A model generated the notes under the pieces. It did not search any database and had not been told where the DNA came from. It saw only the letters and a program-made list of their open reading frames with translations. A program made the position numbers and the translations under genes. A stretch of 64,000 nucleotides of DNA from Psococerastis gibbosa (taxonomy: Eukaryota; Arthropoda; Insecta; Psocodea; Psocidae), in assembly GCA_963971405.1 (NCBI GenBank), contig OZ020486.1, positions 806,001 to 870,000 of the forward strand, given 5' to 3'. Positions 24,714-36,400 of this stretch are shown piece by piece. Position 1 is the stretch's first letter. Every line of letters begins with the position of its first letter.

Positions 24714-25303
24714 TTTGCCTTCCTACATTAGTATTAGGAAGACTTTGTGGTGGTCGAAGTCATCGATTTCGACATTCCAACGGATTTACACGTGAGGAAA
24801 AACCTTTCCATTCCATTGCATTTAACTTTAATAACGACTACAATATAAAATTATGTCAATTTAAAGTTGGAGCCATTTCAGAGAAATAATTTTTTTTAGT
24901 CATTTTTTCAGAGCTTTTTAAGGGGAAACCCCCCTAAATTGAGTTAGCCCAAAATAAAAATAAACGATCTAGAGGTGTGGTTTTTGTAAACCTACATGAC
25001 AAATTTCATCAAAATACACCGTAAGTAAATTTTGGATCCCTCAACGCCCACTGAATTGATCGATGGGATGAAAAAAAGTCATTTTTTCATTAAGAGCAAC
25101 CCATTGCGAGTTGTGTACATTAATAACAACTACGCAATAAATGGGAATTTAAAAGAAACGTTGGCGCCATTTGCCCGGAAATCGATGAACAGACAGACAG
25201 ACAGACCGACATTTCGTAAAAGCACTTTTACAGGTGCATTGACTTGAAATATCGGAACCAAAAATTTTGACCATGACAATGTTTCCCTTATAATACGTAT
25301 ATC
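24714..25303. mobile_element. HINE-like fragments, inverted pair
   Basis: A plus fragment of the 5' end (24714-24800, ATTAGGAAGACTTTGTGGTGG) is followed by a minus fragment (24826-25303) that includes (GACA)n and the reversed 5' end. This gives a small inverted pair. Confidence 0.6.
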
Positions 25304-25325
25304 CGATGACTTTTTGTTGTATATC

Positions 25326-25620
25326 TGGCGGAGTTAGTGCCATAGAGTCCTATCTTACACTCAACTAGAAAAGCCCGGGACCTCCTGGTTTACATGCCCA
25401 CTGAAGGATGGCCGGAAAATTCAGCAAGTTTGAGACTCTCAGCAAGAACCTTTCGGGTGTCAGTGTAACCATTGACTTGTTTGTCGTTATAATTATGAGG
25501 TTCAATTTTGGACTTGGCATAAGATTGCTGACGATTTCTCCCGGTAAGGGTTTGCATTAGCTTGTCCTGTAGTCTGTAGTCTTTGGTTGCGTGCAATTGG
25601 AATCTAACGTTTAGCGGGAA
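25326..25620 (-). repeat. Dispersed repeat of LINE 3' UTR type, copy 1
   Basis: Shares TCTTACACTCAACTAG, GGACCTCCTGGTTTACATGCC, GGCCGGAAAATTCAGCAAG and TTTGAGACTC with 40490-40650. The TTACACTCAACTAG part also appears at 17104-17119 in the LINE tail. Confidence 0.5.
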
Positions 25621-26149
25621 TACCAGTAATAACGGTATGGTATTACAATTTTAATGGGCTTCACAGCGTGTGTGTTATGTGAAACCTCCCCTACAGGCTA
25701 TGCCTCTTTTACTGGTACAGTTTCTAAGGCTGTAGATTTGGAACGAGGGAGGGTTGTTTTGTGTCCAATTAATATGTGTGCAGCAGTGTGACTGAATAAC
25801 AATGGGGTGAGCTGAGCTGGCAAAACTGGCGAGATGAGCGGCCGATCACGAGGAAAATTGTCTGCGTCCGTGTAATAGGCACTCTATTGTTTTTTAATGG
25901 TGTCCCCATCACCCCCCTAATTCCAACTTTGCGCTCCAGCTGCTACAACTTGGCTGCACATTTTATTATTAACTGTTTTCGTCATCATTCCTCCCGCTTT
26001 GTCACGGAGAAGGCACATGACCTGTATGGGTTACAACAGCAATGCACCATCAAAAACAATCCAGGCTTTTAAACGCGACATTATACACTGCTAGGAGGGT
26101 GAATTGTGCAATTTCAACTAGGTATTGTATTTTATTCTTTTCTTTTTTG
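25621..26149. other. Unassigned intronic sequence
   Basis: No supported feature. Confidence 0.5.
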
Positions 26150-26420
26150 CTTTCTAATTTATACGTAGTATAAGGAAAGCTTTGCGATTTGTGATCGAAA
26201 TTTTCGATCCCGAGATTTCAACGGATTTACACGTTTTGAGATCCCAGGAACCCAAAAAAGTGGTTTTTACAAAATGTCTGTCTGTCTGTCTGTTCATCGA
26301 TTTCCGGGCAAACTATTCGGTCGATTTTGATGAAATTTAGCATGTAAGTTCACAAATACCATACCTCGGGACAATTTTTTTAATTTGGGCTCACTCAATT
26401 TGAGGGGATATTTGTCAGAT
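26150..26420 (+). mobile_element. HINE-like element, 5' fragment
   Basis: Clear 5' end (TTGCTTTCTAATTTATACG), (GTCT)n at 26275-26290, cut off after CTCACTCAATTTGAGGGG. Confidence 0.7.
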
Positions 26421-26904
26421 ATGCTTCAATTCTGATGTAACAGAGTCAAGGAGTCCGTCGAGGTATAAAACCAACAAAAATATAAAGGAAAAAAGACGTC
26501 AAGAATACTACGCGATCTCGACGAATGTGATGAAAGTATATGATAAGGAACCACATTATTATGTACATTGATTGCTGACTGTTAAGCTGGGACACCGTAC
26601 GACAACAAATATTACAGCTTGATGGTCGTTACGAGCAAATGCCCAAGGAGAACCTCCGCGTACTTATCACTAGACGTCTTCACTTCAGGTAAATTAACAA
26701 TCTGTACTCTGTAGTTACAATATATGAAAAGTAGTTCCGAGAGAAATGAATTTAAATTTGCTAGTATTAGTATTTTGGTCTGATAGATACAATATTTCAA
26801 AAGACTTCTCCATAATATAAAGAAATCAATGTAATCAATTAGTACGCACATCAGAACTCATTGTGAAAATGTTTTTCTTTGCAAAGTTATACGTATTAAT
26901 ATAA
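26421..26904. other. Unassigned intronic sequence
   Basis: No supported feature; may be the body of the retroelement that carries the hammerhead-like motif at 26905. Confidence 0.4.
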
Positions 26905-26945
26905 AAAACACAACCAGTTTCGGCTCACGCCATCGTCAAGTAACT
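26905..26945 (-). ncRNA. Hammerhead-like motif, Penelope type
   Basis: The minus strand reads TTGACGATGGCGTGAGCC then GAAACTGG. This is a UUGACGA box (one base from CUGANGA), a 3 bp stem GGC/GCC with loop GTGA, and a GAAAC box. The arrangement is that of the minimal hammerhead core in Penelope-like elements. Stems I and III were not resolved, so cleavage is doubtful. Confidence 0.35.
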
Positions 26946-27284
26946 AAGGAGACTATTATGTATACACGCATCAAAAGTGCAGCAAAAACAAAGCAGTCAC
27001 AATTTCAATACTTTGCAGATTTAAGAAGTTTACCAAAGAACATCGTCTTGGGCGAGTCGCCACGCACTGGTTCTTGGCGTTATAGGTATTTTCAACGCCA
27101 GGTCTGAAGGAAAGCGCATTGTATACCATGATGAGACCCTTATTGGTATGATACGCAGTTACTGTATTCTATGGCCTGAGCGCTCTTAAGTTAACTGTCT
27201 ACTTTCAAGTTGATCCATTGTATAATACAGTATAGTAAGAATAAAAGTTTATACATTTCACAAATTCAAGAAACGCACTTGTTA

Positions 27285-27812
27285 CGCCCTAGGCCTAACA
27301 CAAGAGCATACGCTCATCTTGGCCTAGGCTCAGGGCTGAGGACAGACGGCAAACCTCTGTTGTGTAAATGTTATATCGGTCGTCACGTATGTCCTTAGCC
27401 ATGATGTATAAATCACGAACCTTGGGTTCGAAGAATCACAGAGTTTGGAGACTATGAATAGAGTAGATAGAGTCGATAGAGTCTAGTGAGACAGAACTGA
27501 TTCACCATGTGAGTTGATACACGGTGCAAGTAGGAGTAAGCTCCTATGGATGTATGAGTAAGTACGTTATCATGTATGTAGCCCTTATGTAACTAAGTTG
27601 CCCCCCCCCTCCCAATTCATTATGTTGTCCCTTGTCCCTTAAGTGCTTAAGTTGTCCCTAAGTTATTATGTGGTATTAATGTTAAGTGTATTAATATAAT
27701 ATAAGGTATTTGGTACCATCCTATAAGCTTATACATAATTCCCCTCTCATAAGTCCACTCTGAATACTCTAATCTATAGAAGGTCCCAATTAGTGGTATT
27801 CGGAGTGTGACA
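27285..27812 (+). repeat. Dispersed repeat with CCTAGGCC hairpin, copy 1
   Basis: Shares with 42850-43130 the block TTACGC-CTAGGCCTAACA-AAGAGCAT, CTTGGCCTAGGCTCA, TACGTTATC-TGTAG and a run of TTGTCCC/AAGTTATT motifs, ending with a GGTCCCAATTAGTGGTATTC section. CTAGGCC ... GGCCTAG can pair. Confidence 0.55.
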
Positions 27813-28149
27813 ATTTTTTTTTTGCCCCCCCCCCCCTCGTACCCACTAGCTTAAGAACTGTATCTGTATAACTTGTTAATTAATTAGGTACTGTATGTAC
27901 TCTAGCGGTCATTGATAGTTGAGCGTCCGACTTAACCACGAACTTGACCTTAGCTGTTAAAAGTGCTGATAGTGCACGGTTGTGCGTTGACTATATTTTT
28001 AACCTGGCCAGATATCGAGGCAGGTAAACTACTGACGCAGTCCAATATAATGAAGGCGTAACAGTTGTTGGTATCGCATTCAGATTGTATTATTATATAT
28101 TATATATTCAGTATAGAAGGTCCCAATTAGTGGTATTCGGAGTGTGACA
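27775..28149. repeat. 38-bp exact direct repeat flanking 299 bp
   Basis: A 38-base sequence (starting TATAGAAGGTCCCAATTAG) occurs exactly at 27775-27812 and 28112-28149. The 299 bases between contain a T run, a 12-13 base C run and no coding frame. Confidence 0.75.
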
Positions 28150-28309
28150 GCACTAATAATATTTATAACAATAAATATTGCTTTCATTTTGTTCTTTGAT
28201 GACCATAAAACCGTTCCACTAACGGTGCTACAATAGTTGAAGATAATTAACTAACATTCAGAAAATTTTAATTTTAATTTTGACATTGGAGCAGTAAATC
28301 CGTAAAATT

Positions 28310-28353
28310 CTACCATCACAAAGCTTTCCTTATACTACGTATAAATTGGAAAG
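28310..28353 (-). mobile_element. HINE-like 5' terminal fragment
   Basis: A 44 bp piece, ACCATCACAAAGC to ATAAATTGGAAAG. A second, similar piece is at 41345-41382. Confidence 0.6.
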
Positions 28354-28955
28354 AAATAAGCAATGTCCACTTGTGACCTTAATGCGTTAAATTTGGAATA
28401 GAACCCCTACAAGTTTTGTGTATACAAGCACATGCATAACTGATTTGAAAATGCAGCATAGGAAATTTACATGGAGAGGCGGGACTTGGGAAGGCATTAC
28501 GGGAAAATCTATTGTGTATTTGCAAACTTTTCTGGGCGAACAGAATTTTTTATTTTTTATTACATAAATAGCGTAGGTATAGCGTAGAGGAAAAGCAGGG
28601 TCTGCGGAATCTCCCTGCTCCTGATCGGCCCGACCCGAAACCGATTTTTTCTAACTAGTTCATCCAACTGCTAGGGAAACATATTAAGCATTACCTTTAC
28701 AACACAGAAATAATTAATGTAGCGTATGCAATGTATTGGGGCTTGAGTTATCAATTGATTCTTCAAAAAAAAAAAATTTCCATACAAAACAAAGCCTTTC
28801 CATGGGAAAGCTACCTATTCAGTTTAGTTACTGTATTTAACACATACGTAATACATACATTCATATATAATACATACCTCAAGTTGGAAAACATCGAGAG
28901 AGATGGTACGCAGAAAAGGTATTCTTTAGACATTAATCATGAAAATTTTGTCTTT
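28354..28955. other. Partly HINE-derived intronic sequence
   Basis: 28680-28950 weakly resembles the centre of the HINE family in minus orientation (GGGAAAGCTACCTATTCAGTT); the remainder is unassigned. Confidence 0.4.
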
Positions 28956-29640
28956 TTGCTTTCCAATTGATACTAGTAATATAAGGAAAACTTTTATTTT
29001 ACATTCCGAGATTTCAACGGAATAACAGGTTTTCAGGTACGTACCAAAGAAAAGTGCTTCAACGAATTGTCTGTCTGTCGCTCTGTCTGTTTATTGATTA
29101 GCGGGAAAACCACTCATTGGATTTGATTGAAATTTGGCATGTATATAGGTTCACAAAAATCATACCTACCTCGGGAAATTTTTTTATTTTGGGCCAACTC
29201 AATTTTGGGTTTTTGTGAGTTTTAAAAATAAAAATAATAATAATTTCTTATTGAAAATGGCTCCAATGATTTCTCTTATACATTCACACATATTGTAGTC
29301 GTTGTTAACAAAACGAGGTGAGTCGCTGGTACCTTGATAGGTTTTCTTCTGGGGGTAAAGAAATAAAAATTACTAAAAAAAATTTTTTTTGTGAAACCTT
29401 TAGCTATCGATGATTTATACAGTCCGATTTTTTTTAGGTGTTAAATAGAGCAACCAAACTGAACACAGGTTACATTCCCAAAAGAGGAGCTGGTTTTGTG
29501 CAAAAGATTATTTTTTGAAGAAATTATGGAAAATTCACGCTCCAATACGTTGCGTACCCTGCCATTATTACTAATTATAATGTAATGCCCGTTCTACAAT
29601 ATATGCAATCCCACTGATTAATTCAGTTCCTTGGGATAGT
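28956..29640 (+). mobile_element. HINE-like element, old diverged copy
   Basis: 5' end TTGCTTTCCAATTGATACTAG, (GTCT)n at 29070, central part recognisable to GCGTACCCTGCCATTATTAC. The 3' hairpin is absent. Confidence 0.6.
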
Positions 29641-29654
29641 GGATATCCAAGGCC

Positions 29655-30008
29655 GTAGCGGACTTTATGTTTTGCCCCCACAACCAAACTATCAAGGAGC
29701 AAGTGACCTATCCGTTTTTTTTTCTGTTTTTTTACATTACATTACAACTACCATATGTCAGAATTTTAAGATTTTTATTGAGTTTTTAGAATCTGTGAGT
29801 TAACCATAAATAAGTTTGTTATTTATAAATTTTGTCAAGCTACTTGTACATGCGAAATGTTATCAAAATCCATCGAGTAGTTTGCCCACAAATCGACGTA
29901 TAGGCTGACTGACATTTGGTGAAAACAAATTTTTTGGGTTCCTGTGTAAAAGTGTAAATCCACTGAAATCTCCAATCGACCACATTGACCATCACAAAGG
30001 AAGGCTAA
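29655..30008 (-). mobile_element. HINE-like fragment
   Basis: Recognised from GCCCCCACAACCAAACTATC to the GACCATCACAAAGG end in minus orientation; directly behind the plus copy 28956-29640. Confidence 0.5.
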
Positions 30009-30344
30009 TAATCTTTTCATTAAATTAAAAAAATTAAATTTAAAACAGAGTCTATTCTGATTAGCCTTATCTGTTTTTTAACCTTTTTTTTGGATACTGC
30101 TCGATTGATTTTTTCAATTTTTAGTGGTGTAGGAAATTTGGCTTCCGCGAATGACATACTGATTAGGAATGCACCTGGCTGAGCTAGCGCCTCTGCATTT
30201 TTCTTTATTAGATTATCTGTTATCTTCTTACTTCTGACATGGTGTTTCGTACCTGTACGTGACCGTGTGCTATTCATGTTTCCCTTCGCTACTATAGTAT
30301 GTCATGTCTTGCGCTTTTGAGCTGATTGTCATTGGCTTGCTAAT

Positions 30345-30568
30345 AAAGAAGTGGTTGGAGTGTCTGCTACCTTGTAACTACAAAGGCTTTCACAGCCGGT
30401 GTCGAATGAAGAACCAGTAAAATCCGGGCTGATGGGCCGTGGTCGAAATGAAAGTGAACTTCCAAACGTTTCGTCAACATCTGGGATCGACATCTTCAGT
30501 GGCGCTGCGTAGACTTGGAAGGTTGTACCTCGGTGGCTCCGTAGCGAGTGACTGGGGCTGCCCAACAC
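30345..30568 (-). repeat. Retroelement terminal repeat with hammerhead-like core, minus copy
   Basis: Inverse of 40012-40180: CGCTACGGAGCCACCGAGG, CAAGTCTACGCAGCGCCACTG, then CTGAAGA (30493-30499) ... GAAAC (30468-30472) and GTTTGGAAGTTCACTTTCAT. The stem GTCGA/TTGAC lies between the two boxes. This layout is known from Penelope-like and related retroelements carrying hammerhead motifs. No RT is attached. Confidence 0.5.
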
Positions 30569-30660
30569 ACTTTCAACAGAAAAGAAGAAGAAGGCTTAAA
30601 GGTGAATAAACTCTGGTATCCGGTACTGAACTAAATGACATCATAAAGGATGACGTCGGC

Positions 30661-31341
30661 ATGAGTCATGCGAGGATTTGCTCGCTCTCAACACAACAAC
30701 AACAACGGCCAGGTATAAAGGTCAGTCCCCCTACCCATCCAACAAGAGACTGCCCTATCACGAACATTGACAGCACCAGCATGCATTGCGCCAACTGTAG
30801 TGGCACGCATGCAGCAAACTGCAGGAAATGCAAAACATACCAGTCAGCCAAAACACAACATATTTTAACTATAAATAAACGGGGACTTATTCAAAACCCG
30901 ATCCTGAAAAGTGCCCTAAACCGCCCACGTGATAACACATCAGCGGGTGCTGCCTATTCCCCTGCTAGTCCAAGAACTACCCCGAAACCCATACATCCAT
31001 CTTACAACAGGATGGCACCATGGGCCAGGGAAGTGATTAAATTAGGTCCCAAATCTCCGAAGAACGCCAGCCCACCTCTTCGAGGGTCCCTCTCAAGCAG
31101 CCCGCCCAAGGGAAGAGACGATATAATAGGCAATAAAACAGAATCCACTACAGAACAGGCCCTAGCTACCCTTCATGATAGAAAAGAGTACCAGTTTATA
31201 CTCAGGTTAATAACTCGTTCCAACCAGGTGGCTACGGAACTACTTCAAAAAAAAATTTCCTTTGAAGCTGCTTTCAATAAGGTGACTGGCCTTATAGCCG
31301 ATATTGCCATTGCAGCTCTCGAAATTGCATATGGCAAATAG
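30661..31341 (+). CDS. Jockey-type LINE ORF1 (Gag-like), probably 5'-incomplete
   Basis: A 226-residue open frame. Near residue 43 is a zinc-knuckle-like cluster CANCSGTHAANCRKCKTY, as in Jockey-clade ORF1 proteins, which normally carry several knuckles; here the upstream ones are missing, so the copy is probably truncated. The middle is Pro/Ser-rich (SPASPRTTPKP, APWAREVIKLGP) and the end is helical and hydrophobic. It stops immediately before the ORF2 frame at 31342. Role by family: RNA binding in the retrotransposition complex. The start at 30661 is the first Met of the open frame and is not otherwise supported. Confidence 0.7.
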   Translation: MSHARICSLSTQQQQRPGIKVSPPTHPTRDCPITNIDSTSMHCANCSGTHAANCRKCKTYQSAKTQHILTINKRGLIQNPILKSALNRPRDNTSAGAAYSPASPRTTPKPIHPSYNRMAPWAREVIKLGPKSPKNASPPLRGSLSSSPPKGRDDIIGNKTESTTEQALATLHDRKEYQFILRLITRSNQVATELLQKKISFEAAFNKVTGLIADIAIAALEIAYGK

Positions 31342-33106
31342 TCTTGGAACGCAAATAGCCTGATTTATAAGAAAAAAGAGCTCGAGCTCCTCTTATCCAC
31401 ACATGAGGTAGATATACTACTTCTCTCAGAGACAGTCTTATCAACAGATAAACTCAATTTACACGGTTTTACAATCTACCTTAACAACAATGGTCGAGGT
31501 ACAGCAATAGCTGTGAAAAGAACGCTCTCACATTATCAACTGCCGATTCTCACAGAACATTTTGAATCCATAGGAATCATGCTAAATATTGGTCAGATGA
31601 ACATTGCTATATACTCTATTTATCACTCCCCCAGACTAGCGTTTCAACATACAGAAATAAAGCACCTGCTAAACTCGGCCGAGAAAGTTATACTAGCCGG
31701 GGATTTTAACGCCCCACACACGTCGTGGGTGGAAGTTACATTAATACAAGAGGCAGGCGGCTCTTTCAGATGGTAGAACAAGACTCATCGCTCACTGCAC
31801 TTATCCCGGATACACCAACCCGAGCTCCACTCCACAGAAATCAGCCTAATGTGCTTGACCTAGCACTACTCAAGGGCATACCATTTTACGCAGAGGTCCA
31901 CACACTGCACGAGTTGATATCAGACCACCACCCCATTGTTCTCACCCTTAATAAATCCCTACAGGAACCCACAGAGAAACGCTATGACCCGAGCAGAATT
32001 AATCAAAAGGAATTTCAAGAATACATTCAAGACAAATTGACAATCCCTCATAATATACTAAATCAACAGACCGCTGACTGCCTCGCTGAACACATTATAA
32101 CCACCATCCAAGACGCCCATGATGCGGCAGAACAACGACAGCAGCGCGTTGGCCGAGGAAACAGAGCATACAAACCCCTACCTGCCTATATAGTTAAACT
32201 TATTAATGAAAGAAATTCCACTAGATCAGCATTTAACAAAACTAGAAACACTGTACTTAAGGCACGCATTAACCATCTGCAGAGACTCATCACCTCCAAA
32301 ATCGCAGCATACACCGCGGCAAACTGGATACAAACAATAGCAAGCCTTAGTCCAGGAGACAACACCCTCTGGCATCGCACAAAAAAGCTTACATGCAAAT
32401 CAATCATCATACCGTCTGTAAAGTCCTCCACTGGAGATATAATGTACTCTACCCGGAACAAAGCCGAAGTACGTGCCACAACGATAGCATCTACCATGGC
32501 ACCCCATGAAGATCAACAAGATCCAGCCTTCACCTCCAACATAATCGAACAAGTACACCAGTTTAGGCACCTTGAAAAGCAACGAACAGAAAATTTCCTA
32601 CCAACAAACATTGAAAACATTGAAGAGCTCCGCGAAGCCAACTCAAAGCTCAAGCCCAAAAAGGCCCCAGGTCCAGATGGAATCCCAAACGGTCTCCTGA
32701 AGATCCTTCCAGATCACGCACTTCGCGCTTTAACCCTCCTCTACAAATCATGTATATATACGTTACTTTCCTACATATTTCAAGACTGCAAAAGTGTTAG
32801 TCTTCCCCAAACCAGGGAATGACAACACCAAACCGACAAAGTACAGGCCCATCAGCCTACTTGCCACTCTAGGCAAACTCTTTGAGAAAATTTTACTTAA
32901 CCGCCTACAAATCGAAATCGAAGACCTCAACACCATTAGACCAGAACAATTTAGCTACCGCCGTCAACACAGCGCAGAACAACAGATCGTGCGTGTAACT
33001 GAGCATATTACCAGCCGATGGAACCACAAAGAATCTACTGGAGCAGAGCTCCTTGATATTCAGTAGGCCTTTGATAGCAACTGGCTTCATGGGATGATTG
33101 CTAAAC
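31342..33106 (+). pseudogene. Jockey-type LINE ORF2, first segment (endonuclease and start of RT), broken
   Basis: The frame from 31342 gives an AP endonuclease (SWNANSLIYKKKELELL, LLLSETVL, VILAGDFNAPHTSW). A frameshift near 31727 moves to the next frame (GRRLF, NVLDLALL, ELISDHHPIVLTL, giving the SDH catalytic triplet). The RT starts with KLKPKKAPGPDGIPNGLLK, shifts again near 32760-32790 and continues as YRPISLLATLGKLFEKILLNRL. In LDIQ*AFDSNW a TAG at 33064-33066 replaces a residue next to the first catalytic Asp region. At least two frameshifts and one nonsense codon make it inactive. The coding sense continues at 37703 after the nested insertions. Confidence 0.85.
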
Positions 33107-33118
33107 TCAATATCATTG

Positions 33119-33315
33119 AACCGAAATTAGAGAATATGGAAAAAACTGGGCTTGGCGGGATTCGAACCCACGATCTACGCCTAACCGGGGCGTCGTCTTA
33201 ACCGCTGGACCACAAGCCCCCCAAGCCCATTTTTTTTCCATATTCTATAATTTCGGTTATAACGAGGAGGTTACCTCTTCAACCGAAGTTAATTTAATGT
33301 CAGTGTTATATATAC
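33119..33315 (-). mobile_element. tRNA-containing short retroelement (SINE-like), split by the Gypsy insertion
   Basis: A short element flanked by a 12 bp target duplication (TCAATATCATTG at 33107-33118 and 37691-37702). After removing the Gypsy element and one ATAC copy it continues at 37676-37690. It contains a complete tRNA-like fold (33148-33219). Outside this lie inverted arms (33119-33155 against about 33219-33260: AACCGAAATTA, AGAATATGG, an A run and GGGCTTGG), so the tRNA-like part tops a long hairpin. A distal module (about 33262-33309) follows. Related pieces occur at 10030-10165 and 14200-14250, so this is a dispersed family. The 12 bp duplication fits LINE-driven retroposition. 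Confidence 0.7.
33148..33219 (-). tRNA. tRNA-like sequence within the short element (GGT anticodon position)
   Basis: 72 bases fold as a cloverleaf. There is a perfect 7 bp acceptor stem (GGGCTTG/CAAGCCC), a short D stem GTC/GAC with an A-box-like TGGTCCAGCGGTTAAGACG, a 5 bp anticodon stem ACGCC/GGCGT, and a T arm GTGGG-TTCGAAT-CCCGC with B-box. The anticodon loop is CCGGTTA, so the anticodon would be GGT (Thr) but position 33 is C instead of the invariant U. With its location in a repeat family this points to a SINE head or pseudo-tRNA, not a functional tRNA. Confidence 0.45.
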
Positions 33316-33480
33316 TGTGGGGTAATTCGTTATATTCCAAGAAGAATTCATTTTTGAATGAAACTAAATTTTTAATCTGCTTTTAAAAAGCAACTCCAAA
33401 AACAAAACAAGAAAAACAAAGTGGCGAAAATCAACAAAAACAAATGAATAAAGAAGGTGGCAGCACTCAAGAACGCCACA
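33316..33480 (-). repeat. 3' LTR of the Gypsy element
   Basis: 165 bp copy identical to 37507-37671. The pol frame runs through the polypurine tract and stops 14 bases inside this LTR (stop ends at 33467). Confidence 0.95.
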
Positions 33481-36400
33481 ATACTCCCCCCCTAGAACAA
33501 AAGGTCAGCGAGTCAATGAACCGTGCCGGAACCTTGATTGGTCTTCCTAACCGTGTATGTCGCAGTGGTGCAATTGGCTGCGATGACTCACTGGAAGGCG
33601 ATGAAGGGGAAGTACACTTAGGTGTGTAGGTCGAAACATCCGGGGAGAAATTCTGCGATGCTTCTTCAAAACGTGAAGGTGGTCGGGCCGACGCAGGGCT
33701 ATAAGTTGGAATGTCTGGAATCTGTTGATTGTAGTCTTCTTTGAGCAGAAACGCAGGTTTTAAACGATCGATGGATACTGTTTGCGTTCCTCGTGGTGTC
33801 GAGATGGTGAAAACTTTCGCAGCTCGCTGAATAACGGAATATGGGCCGCTGTAGCAAGGCTGCAGTGGTGGTCTATGAGCATCTATTCTTAGAAAAACAT
33901 GGGTGCACTTTTGTAAGTCTTTGTGGACGAAGGTGCGCGCCTTAGAATGGTGTGAAACAGGTACGGCTTGCATATCTTGCATTTTCTGGCGAAAAGGGGT
34001 CAGTTGTTCTGGAATTTCAATGCTTTGCGTGGTATCCACGAAAAAATCAGCTGGGAGCCTGATCGTTTCGCCATATAATAGCTCGGCAGGCGTTGCATTA
34101 CTGGAAGGAATAAGGTGTGATCGTAGACCCAGTAAAACAATCGGAAGAGTATCCATCCAATGTTGGTCTAAATGGGCCGTGAGCGCAGCTTTTAAAGTCC
34201 TGTGGAAACGTTCAACCATTCCGTTAGCTTGAGGGTGGTACGCTGTTGTCTTAATGTGATGGGTGCCAAGAAGCTGTGTCAATGACTGGAAAAGGTTCGA
34301 TTCAAATTGGCGCCCACGGTCAGTTGTGAGTGTGGCAGGGGCACCAAAACGCGAAATCCACCCCCACAAAACAGCACTAGCGACGGTTTCTGCCTGGATA
34401 TCTTCTATTGGTATTGCCTCCGGCCACCTTGAAAATCGGTCGATTAATGTGACGAGATATCGCTGTCCTCGGGAAAGTGGAAGAGGGCCGACGATATCTA
34501 AATGCACGTGTTCGAAACGCCTTTTAACCGAAGTTAGGTGCAACACGGTGCTGGAAGTATGGCGTCCAACTTTGGCTTGTTGACAAGATATGCATGTGCG
34601 GGCCCATTGGCGAACGTCCCGGCAAAGGAATGGCCAAACATACCTTTTACGCATCATATTAACGCAGGTATTGGCGCCAGGATGGGATAGGTTGTGGAGA
34701 GCGTCAAAAAGTGGTCTTCTGAATAGATGGGGAACGAACGGACGTAATGTTCCCGTTGACACGTCGCACTGTAACACAGCGCCATTCGGAAGGTGGACAG
34801 GTTTCCACTTTAATGACGTACTTCCTTTAAGGGACTGAAATTCAGCGTCGGAGACTTGTGCTTGAGCAATAGTCTCTGAAGTAATCGCAAAAGAATCAAT
34901 TGCATTGAGACGAGAAAGACAGTCGGCTGCTTCATTGGCTGCTCCTTCGATGTGCTGAATGTTTGTAGTAAATTCGGCGATAAAACTTAATTGGCGCCTC
35001 TGCCGTGGAGAAGCGTTGTCTGAAGACTTCAGAAATGCAAATGTCAAAGGTTTATGATCGGTAAATAATTCGAAATCTCGTGCTTCAAGCATGTACCGAA
35101 AATGTTTAATTGCTAAATAAATAGCTAGCAGCTCACGATCGTATGTACTGTACGCCTTTTGGGGGTCGTCAAGTTTGTGAGCAAAGAAACCCAAAGGTTC
35201 TAGAATTGAGCCTCGACGTTGGTGAAGTGCGGCGCCAACAGAAACGTCGGATGCGTCGGTGATTAGCACTAGTTTGCATTCGAGATCAGGATGAGCTAAA
35301 AGCGTGGCTCGAGCCAGGTCATTTTTTAACTTACAAAATGCTTCGTCTGCAATAGCAGTCCAAGATAACGGTGTCTTATCCCCTTTTCTGCTAGATTTAA
35401 CCAATTTGTTACGTGTCAGGTCCGAAAGATGAGCGAGGGCGTCACCCGAATTCGGTAGAGTTTTGCGGTAGAAATTAATAAGTCCTAAAAACCGACGTAG
35501 TTCTGTGATGGTTTTGGGCTTTGGAAACTCTTGCACGGCAGACACTCTGGAAGGCAGGGGAGTGATCCCTGAGGCAGAAATCCGGTACCCTAAAAAATCA
35601 ACTTCAGGAACGCCGAAAACACATTTTCCTATATGAATGTTGATGTGGAACTCCGAGAGCCGGCGAAAAATAGTTTCTAGGTGACTGCGATGTTCGTGTT
35701 CCGATGAAGATGCCACCAGGAGATCATCGAGATATGAAAATACAAAAGGCATATCCTTAAGGATACCGTGGAGGAATCTTTGAAAAGTCTGTGCCGCATT
35801 TCTTAGACCAAATGGCAGTTTCAAAAATTCGAAAAGTCCAAACGGAGTTATTACCGCAGTCTTTTGTATATCATTCGGATGAACTGGTATATGATTGAAA
35901 GCGCGCACTAAATCTAACTTAGAAAATATTGTTTTTCCAGCTAGCGCTGCATTGAAGTCGCACAAGTGAGGAATGGGGTACCTGTCTGGTACTGTAATAG
36001 CATTCAAGTTTTTATAATCACCACACGGACGCCAACTGCCGTCCTTCTTGGGAACTAAATGTAACGGAGATGCCCAAGGACTGTCACTGGGACGACAAAT
36101 GCCTAGCTTGACCATTTTGGAAAACTCCTCATGTGCCGCCTTGTATTTGTCCGGAGGTAGACGACGAACCTTAGCAAATACTGGTGGTCCTGTAGTTTGA
36201 ATGACGTGAGTCGTGCTGTGTGGCGGAGCAGTGAATGCGGGTGTACCTTGGGTGAGGGACGGAAATTTTTTGATAATATCCGCAAACTTTGAATGCGAAA
36301 ATTCCGGCAGATCTTTTGAAAATGCAATCTCAGCGATTGAGGAACATTGAGTCGATGGATCCACAAGTATACCGTGTTTAATATCTACCACGAGGCCGAA

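Noticed and set aside
31513-32822. Functional apurinic endonuclease / RT host gene
   Set aside because: The motifs are those of a Jockey LINE with frameshifts and a stop, continued beyond nested inserts.
33903-34838. Plus-strand frames of 82-109 codons
   Set aside because: They lie opposite the Gypsy integrase region and show no family features.
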